Part shown: one piece after another, positions 59,970 to 64,000 of the stretch
How positions within the stretch are numbered: the stretch's first letter is position 1
Layout: every line of letters begins with the position of its first letter
Source of the DNA: Candidatus Zhuqueibacterota bacterium
GTDB taxonomy: Bacteria > Zhuqueibacterota > Zhuqueibacteria > Oceanimicrobiales > Oceanimicrobiaceae
Length of the DNA stretch: 64,000 nucleotides
Direction: 5' to 3'
NCBI GenBank assembly: GCA_029261995.1
Contig: JAJDAF010000063.1
Span: 1 to 64,000 of the forward strand
The notes under the pieces: model-generated
The model's input: the letters and a program-made list of their open reading frames with translations, nothing else
Databases searched by the model: none
What the model was told of the DNA's origin: nothing
Program-made: the position numbers and the translations under genes

Positions 59970-59985
59970 AGGCACGTCGATTGAC
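59970..59985 (+). promoter_or_regulatory. Possible sigma-54 promoter of the subtilase gene (weak)
   Basis: AGGCACGTCGATTGAC keeps GGCACG and TTG at the right spacing but has GA in place of GC at -12. It lies about 128 bp before the ATG at 60113. No other promoter stands out in this gap. Confidence 0.3.
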
Positions 59986-60112
59986 ATAAACAGTACTCAT
60001 TCGGTTGGATGCGACTCTGTGTGCCAAATCGTCGCTTGACCAAGTCGTGACAACGACCTATCTTACCGGTAACGCTTCCGAAAAACTCTGCCGAAATCCC
60101 GAAGGAGATCCC

Positions 60113-61894
60113 ATGCCGCTTGACTATCGCAGCCATTCCCTGAACTCTGTTCTCGTTTTCACCGCTTTCCTCATCGTATTTTCGTTCTCCTCTACGACAC
60201 CTGTACGGGCGCAATCCGCCACGAAATGGACATCGGCTCTGCAAAATGCCATGGCCAGCCAGCGGGGCGAAATCGCTGCCTGGGTCTATCTCTCCGACAA
60301 GGGCTCCCGGCTCGACGAAAGACTTTCGGCTGAGGTATCAAGATTGAGCGAACACGTGGTGCGGCGCAGGCTCAGAAACCGCGGTCCGGAGAATCTGGTG
60401 GACGAATTTGACCTGCCGGTCGTAACAGAATACCTTGATGCCATTTCCGAGCGGGTTGTCCACATTCGCCAGCAATCGCGCTGGTTGAACGCCGTCTCGG
60501 TCGAGGCTACTTCCGCGCAATTGGCCGAACTTTCCAGACTGCCGTTTGTGATGAAGGTGGATGTGGTTCGTTCAGTTCGCCGGCGGCCGCTACCGCCAGC
60601 CATATCCGACCTGGCGCCGCCACAAGCCCAGGAAGCCGGCCACACGCTCGAATACGGCGATTCGTTCACGCAGAATCAACAAATAAACGTGCCGGCGCTG
60701 CACGACATGGGTTACGATGGCAGCGGGATCATTATTGGTATCATGGACACCGGCTTCAACACCCTCGAGCACGAGGCGCTCGCCCATCTGAAAATTCTGG
60801 CTGAATTCGATTTCGTCAACAACGATGACAACGTAGATGACGAGGCTGGTCAACTCGGCGGCGGCAGTCACGGCTCACAAACGCTCAGCATTCTCGCGGG
60901 ATTTCAGGAGGGCTCCCTGATTGGGCCGGCGTACGGCGCCAGCTTCTTGCTTGCCAAAACCGAAAACACCGACTCAGAACGGCACATCGAAGAGGACAAT
61001 TGGGTGGCGGCGGCGGAATGGGCGGATGGCCTCGGCGCTGATGTTTTTAGCACCTCGCTCATTTACCGGGACGGCTTCAAAGAAGGAGGCGATTACACAT
61101 CCGCAGACATGGACGGCCAGACCACCATCATCACCATTGGCGCCGAAATCGCGGCTAGTCGCGGTATTTTGGTGGTCAACGCAGCGGGCAACGAAGGACC
61201 GGCGCTTCCCGGCGAGAATTCCCTCGGCGCACCTTCAGACGGACCAAATGTCCTGGGTGTCGGCGCCGTTGACCGCAATGGCGCCCGCGCTTTTTTCAGT
61301 TCAGTGGGCCGCACGGCAGATGGCCGGATCAAGCCAGACGTGATGGCGATGGGCGTGGCAAATGTCGCGATTAGAACCAACTTGACAAGTGGATTCACCA
61401 GCGTGCAAGGCACATCGTTTTCCTGTCCGTTGGTGGCAGGGGTCGGCGCCTTGTTGCTGCAGGCAAATCCATCTCTGAGCAACCAGAATATCATGGATGC
61501 CCTGCGGCGCAGCGGCAACAACTCAGCAACGCCCGACAGTCTCAATGGCTGGGGGATTGTCGATGCACTGTCGGCGCTGCAGGTCACAAGCGTTCAATCC
61601 CGGCCCACCGTTGTAAGGGAGTTCAGGCTGTTTCAGGCATATCCGAATCCCTTTAACCCGGAAACGCAAATCCGGTTTGAACTCGAGAAACCGGCCAGTA
61701 TCTCACTCGCCATCTACAACCTGCGCGGACAACGGATCTCCACCCTCTTGAATGGCCCGCAGACACCTGGAACGCATTCCGCAACCTGGGATGGTAAGGA
61801 CGCCAACGGGAGTCAGGTGAGCAGCGGGGTCTACTTCTATCGGTTGGAAACCGGCGGACGCTCGCTGAGTAAGCGCGTTGTTTTGATGCGGTGA
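60113..61894 (+). CDS. Secreted subtilisin-like protease (S8) with C-terminal sorting domain
   Basis: The start is set at ATG 60113, after AAGGAG; a longer frame from 60005 has no signal peptide. Signal peptide (about 1-34), a propeptide-like region (35-175), then the S8 catalytic domain with D212 (IMDTGFN), H253 (GGSHGSQT), N360 (AAGNEGP) and S435 (GTSFSCPLVAGV). The last 85 residues form a YPNPFNPETQIRF sorting/FlgD-like domain ending in VVLMR, like that at 37166. The 593-residue protein should be secreted to the surface and degrade proteins there. Confidence 0.92.
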   Translation: MPLDYRSHSLNSVLVFTAFLIVFSFSSTTPVRAQSATKWTSALQNAMASQRGEIAAWVYLSDKGSRLDERLSAEVSRLSEHVVRRRLRNRGPENLVDEFDLPVVTEYLDAISERVVHIRQQSRWLNAVSVEATSAQLAELSRLPFVMKVDVVRSVRRRPLPPAISDLAPPQAQEAGHTLEYGDSFTQNQQINVPALHDMGYDGSGIIIGIMDTGFNTLEHEALAHLKILAEFDFVNNDDNVDDEAGQLGGGSHGSQTLSILAGFQEGSLIGPAYGASFLLAKTENTDSERHIEEDNWVAAAEWADGLGADVFSTSLIYRDGFKEGGDYTSADMDGQTTIITIGAEIAASRGILVVNAAGNEGPALPGENSLGAPSDGPNVLGVGAVDRNGARAFFSSVGRTADGRIKPDVMAMGVANVAIRTNLTSGFTSVQGTSFSCPLVAGVGALLLQANPSLSNQNIMDALRRSGNNSATPDSLNGWGIVDALSALQVTSVQSRPTVVREFRLFQAYPNPFNPETQIRFELEKPASISLAIYNLRGQRISTLLNGPQTPGTHSATWDGKDANGSQVSSGVYFYRLETGGRSLSKRVVLMR

Positions 61895-61919
61895 CCGAGG
61901 CAATTCGCTCAGCGGATAA

Positions 61920-62612
61920 CTAGTTTGTCCCGCTTCTTGTTATCAACATCTCCAGCCGGGCCATGAACCCTTTTCCGATCAACCGGCGCAGAACGTGGCC
62001 GCCATCTTCAACGATCTCGAGGGTCGTGTCTACGCCAAATCCTTTGAGCTTTTTATGCGCAATCCTGCTTTCGCGCAGCCAATATGAATCCTTGCTGCCG
62101 GCGATGAATTGCACCTTTGTGTTCATTAGCATCTTCAGCTTTTCTGGATTGGCGTTGCGCGGATGGCCTGGAATAGCCGTCACGCTTGCAAATCTATCTG
62201 CCAGTGCCATGGCAATTTCAAACATGCCGCAGCTGTTCGCACTCCAGCCGGCGAGGTGAAATCTGCCGCCCTCTATCTTGAAGCTTTTCTCGAGATCATC
62301 CAGAAGTGCCTGGGTACGTTTTATGACGTTACCCTGCCAGATGGTCGGGGTGTCGACAATGATCCAGCCGTAGGAAGTTGGATCCTTCTTCCAGTAGAAG
62401 CCAGGCTCTGCGCCCTCAACGCCATCTCCCGGACCAATCAGAACGGGATACGTTTTGTTTGCGTCGAATCCGTCGGGCAGGTGGACCTGGTAAACCAAGG
62501 TTTTACCGTCGCCAACATCCAGGTGCTTGTAGCTGGATTGGCTCCAACCTGTTGCGCATGCAACCATCAAAACCGCTGTAATAATGGTGGTTATAAAGAG
62601 TCTGTCCTTCAT
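61920..62612 (-). CDS. Exported alpha/beta-hydrolase-fold esterase-like protein
   Basis: The N-terminus is a signal peptide, possibly of a lipoprotein (AVLMVAC, C19). The nucleophile elbow reads GWSANS (S124). Later Asp (GSKDS, D175) and His (EDGGHVL, H206) are in the right order for a triad. The pattern is close to the PHB depolymerase/feruloyl esterase-like group, but no substrate can be named. It has 230 residues and a clear ribosome site (AAAGGAAGG). It converges with the subtilase gene 25 bp away. Confidence 0.72.
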   Translation of the reverse strand: MKDRLFITTIITAVLMVACATGWSQSSYKHLDVGDGKTLVYQVHLPDGFDANKTYPVLIGPGDGVEGAEPGFYWKKDPTSYGWIIVDTPTIWQGNVIKRTQALLDDLEKSFKIEGGRFHLAGWSANSCGMFEIAMALADRFASVTAIPGHPRNANPEKLKMLMNTKVQFIAGSKDSYWLRESRIAHKKLKGFGVDTTLEIVEDGGHVLRRLIGKGFMARLEMLITRSGTN

Positions 62613-62858
62613 GGTACCTTCCTTTACTTGAGATTCGATTTGGTTTCAGCATTCTGCACCAGCGGAGGCCAATGATTAAATCGCGTTGCCCGAGTTCGCT
62701 TGGTCGTCGGTCTACCGCACTACAGTGTCTGAGTCTACGATTAGATCTCGTGTCTCTCAAAGACCTTGCTTACGGCCATCAGTTGGGCACAGTTGATAAA
62801 ATAGTGACCGTTGGCATAATTTGTGATGAAAAACGCAATGCTTGCTGCACGCAAACAG

Positions 62859-62887
62859 TTGCATTTTCGCAATCGCTTTGATATATT
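62859..62887 (+). promoter_or_regulatory. Sigma-70 promoter of the aminotransferase gene
   Basis: TTGCAT (62859-62864), 17-bp spacer, TATATT (62882-62887), giving a leader of about 36 bases before the ATG at 62930. The remainder of the 317-bp divergent gap 62613-62929 shows nothing else. Confidence 0.65.
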
Positions 62888-62929
62888 TTGTCTCGCTTAT
62901 AGAATTGCACAATCAAATCAGGAAAGAAC

Positions 62930-64000
62930 ATGAACATCCCGGGTGAACTAACGCCGTCGCAGCGCATTCTGCTGGGACCAGGGCCCAGTTGCGTGCATCC
63001 CCGTGTTTATCAAGCCATGGCAAAACCGATCGTGGGTCACCTCGATCCTGAGTTTCTCCAAGTTATGGATGAGATTCAGGAGCAGCTCCGGTTTGTCATG
63101 CAAACCCGAAATCGTCTGACCATCGCCATTTCCGGCACCGGCAGTGCGGGAATGGAGGCCGCTTTCGTCAACGTTATCGAGCCGGGAGACAAAGTTGTCG
63201 TCGGGGTCAACGGCGTCTTTGGCAACCGAATGAGCGATATCGTTAGCCGCTGCGGCGCCGAGGCTATCCGGGTCGAAGCAGAGTGGGGACAAGCGATTGA
63301 CCTGCAAAAACTCGAAGATGCCCTGAAACAGGCGGGACAAGTCAAGGCTGTTGCGCTGGTGCACGCAGAAACATCCACCGGCGTTCTGCAGCCGCTCGAA
63401 CAAGCCGGTGCGCTTTGCAAGAAACACGGTGCCCTGCTTATCTTAGATGCAGTCACCTCCCTGGCTGGCCTGCCCGTCAAAGTCGATGAGTGGCAAATTG
63501 ACGTGTGCTACAGCGGCACGCAAAAATGCCTGAGCTGCCCTCCCGGGCTGGCGCCTCTGACTTTGAGCCCGGCAGCCCTCGACATCGCGCAGAACAGAAA
63601 AACCAAAGTACAAAGCTGGTACCTCGATGTGACCATGATTGCCAGCTACTGGCAAGACAGTTCACGTGCCTACCATCATACCGCGCCTATCAACATGAAC
63701 TACGGACTGCGTGAGGCGTTGCGTCTGGTTCAGGAAGAGGGTCTCGAAACACGTTTCGAGCGCCACAGAAGAAACAGCGCCATCCTGCTGAAGCAGCTCA
63801 GCGAGCTGGACCTGACACCCTTCGTGGATGAAAGCATCCGCCTGCCCAGCCTGAACGCCATGTCGATTCCGAATGGCATCGATGAAGCCGCGGTGCGCCG
63901 GCGGCTGCTCAATGAGTACGACATCGAAATTGGTGGCGGCCTGGGCGCCTTGGCCGGCAAAGTGTGGCGCATCGGTTTGATGGGAGAATCGTCAAAAAAG
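62930..64000 (+). CDS. Class V aminotransferase, alanine-glyoxylate/serine-pyruvate type (3' end outside window)
   Basis: The reading frame is open from ATG 62930 (ribosome site AGGAAAG) to the last base, 357 codons. LLGPGPSCVHPRV at the start, SGTGSAGMEA near 69 and the PLP lysine K199 in YSGTQKCLSCPPG mark a class V PLP enzyme of the alanine-glyoxylate or serine-pyruvate group. The family is usually 380-395 residues long, so only about 30 residues are missing. It moves the amino group of alanine or serine to glyoxylate or a like acceptor. It has its own sigma-70 promoter. Confidence 0.92.
   Translation, partial: MNIPGELTPSQRILLGPGPSCVHPRVYQAMAKPIVGHLDPEFLQVMDEIQEQLRFVMQTRNRLTIAISGTGSAGMEAAFVNVIEPGDKVVVGVNGVFGNRMSDIVSRCGAEAIRVEAEWGQAIDLQKLEDALKQAGQVKAVALVHAETSTGVLQPLEQAGALCKKHGALLILDAVTSLAGLPVKVDEWQIDVCYSGTQKCLSCPPGLAPLTLSPAALDIAQNRKTKVQSWYLDVTMIASYWQDSSRAYHHTAPINMNYGLREALRLVQEEGLETRFERHRRNSAILLKQLSELDLTPFVDESIRLPSLNAMSIPNGIDEAAVRRRLLNEYDIEIGGGLGALAGKVWRIGLMGESSKK

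Noticed and set aside
1-64000. tRNA or rRNA genes
   Set aside because: By eye no cloverleaf or rRNA stretch could be recognised in the gaps; a tRNA scan could still find one.

Overview
The window looks like a chromosomal segment of a Gram-negative, respiring, uncultivated bacterium of the FCB assemblage (KSB1/Calditrichota/Ignavibacteria-like). Evidence: two secreted proteins end in the YPNPFNP-type C-terminal sorting/FlgD-like domain (37166-40168 and 60113-61894); there are several lipoproteins, outer-membrane barrel and periplasmic multihaem proteins; and the gene families are those usual in that group. The assignment is inference, since no rRNA or tRNA is visible. Core regions have balanced base composition; 1-4060 and the Fic locus (54228-55348) are visibly AT-richer.

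Layout. (1) 1-4191: remnant of an IS481-like transposase, then three gene cassettes on the minus strand separated by four attC-like sites (334-397, 1533-1659, 2745-2849, 4139-4191), with no integrase in view: a CALIN-type integron array. Two cassettes carry paralogues of an unrecognised family. (2) 4598-5160: a degenerate 21/42-bp minisatellite. (3) 5387-15521: housekeeping and peptidase genes (Xaa-Pro aminopeptidase, membrane MutS-like ATPase, M14 and M20 peptidases, DinB, peptidase MA) and a transsulfuration pair. (4) 15598-23863: a signalling block with two PATAN-type pseudo-receivers and degenerate small GTPases, a possible sigma/anti-sigma-like pair, an NtrC regulator and a Gfo/Idh/MocA oxidoreductase. 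(5) 24007-28280, plus strand: HEAT-cyclophilin lipoprotein, lipoprotein, iodotyrosine-deiodinase-like flavoprotein, Tag glycosylase.

(6) 28337-43763 is the most striking part: a respiratory electron-transfer cluster. A secreted triple-repeat ethylbenzene-dehydrogenase-like haem protein, a pentahaem cytochrome, a Tat-exported molybdopterin-oxidoreductase-like subunit that seems to lack the Mo ligand, a four-cluster ferredoxin, an NrfD-type quinol subunit and a small membrane protein are followed by two four-haem cytochromes and a c554-type cytochrome. The order resembles Qrc and alternative complex III. Next to it lie an NtrC regulator and a histidine kinase whose periplasmic domain carries two c-type haem motifs. 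Four CX3CH haem motifs occur in the cluster.

(7) 44428-51968: LytS/LytTR pair, a membrane-bound one-piece LytTR regulator with the same sensor, a lipoprotein, and a third sigma-54 system whose kinase has one haem c motif. (8) 52128-64000: VWA lipoprotein, frameshifted Fic gene, Wzi-like barrel with an arginyltransferase-like gene, a PepSY membrane protein behind a near-consensus sigma-54 promoter, a sorted subtilase, an esterase-like protein and a class V aminotransferase cut by the window edge. Good sigma-70 promoters with 16-17-bp spacers and a -10 of TATATT or similar recur.
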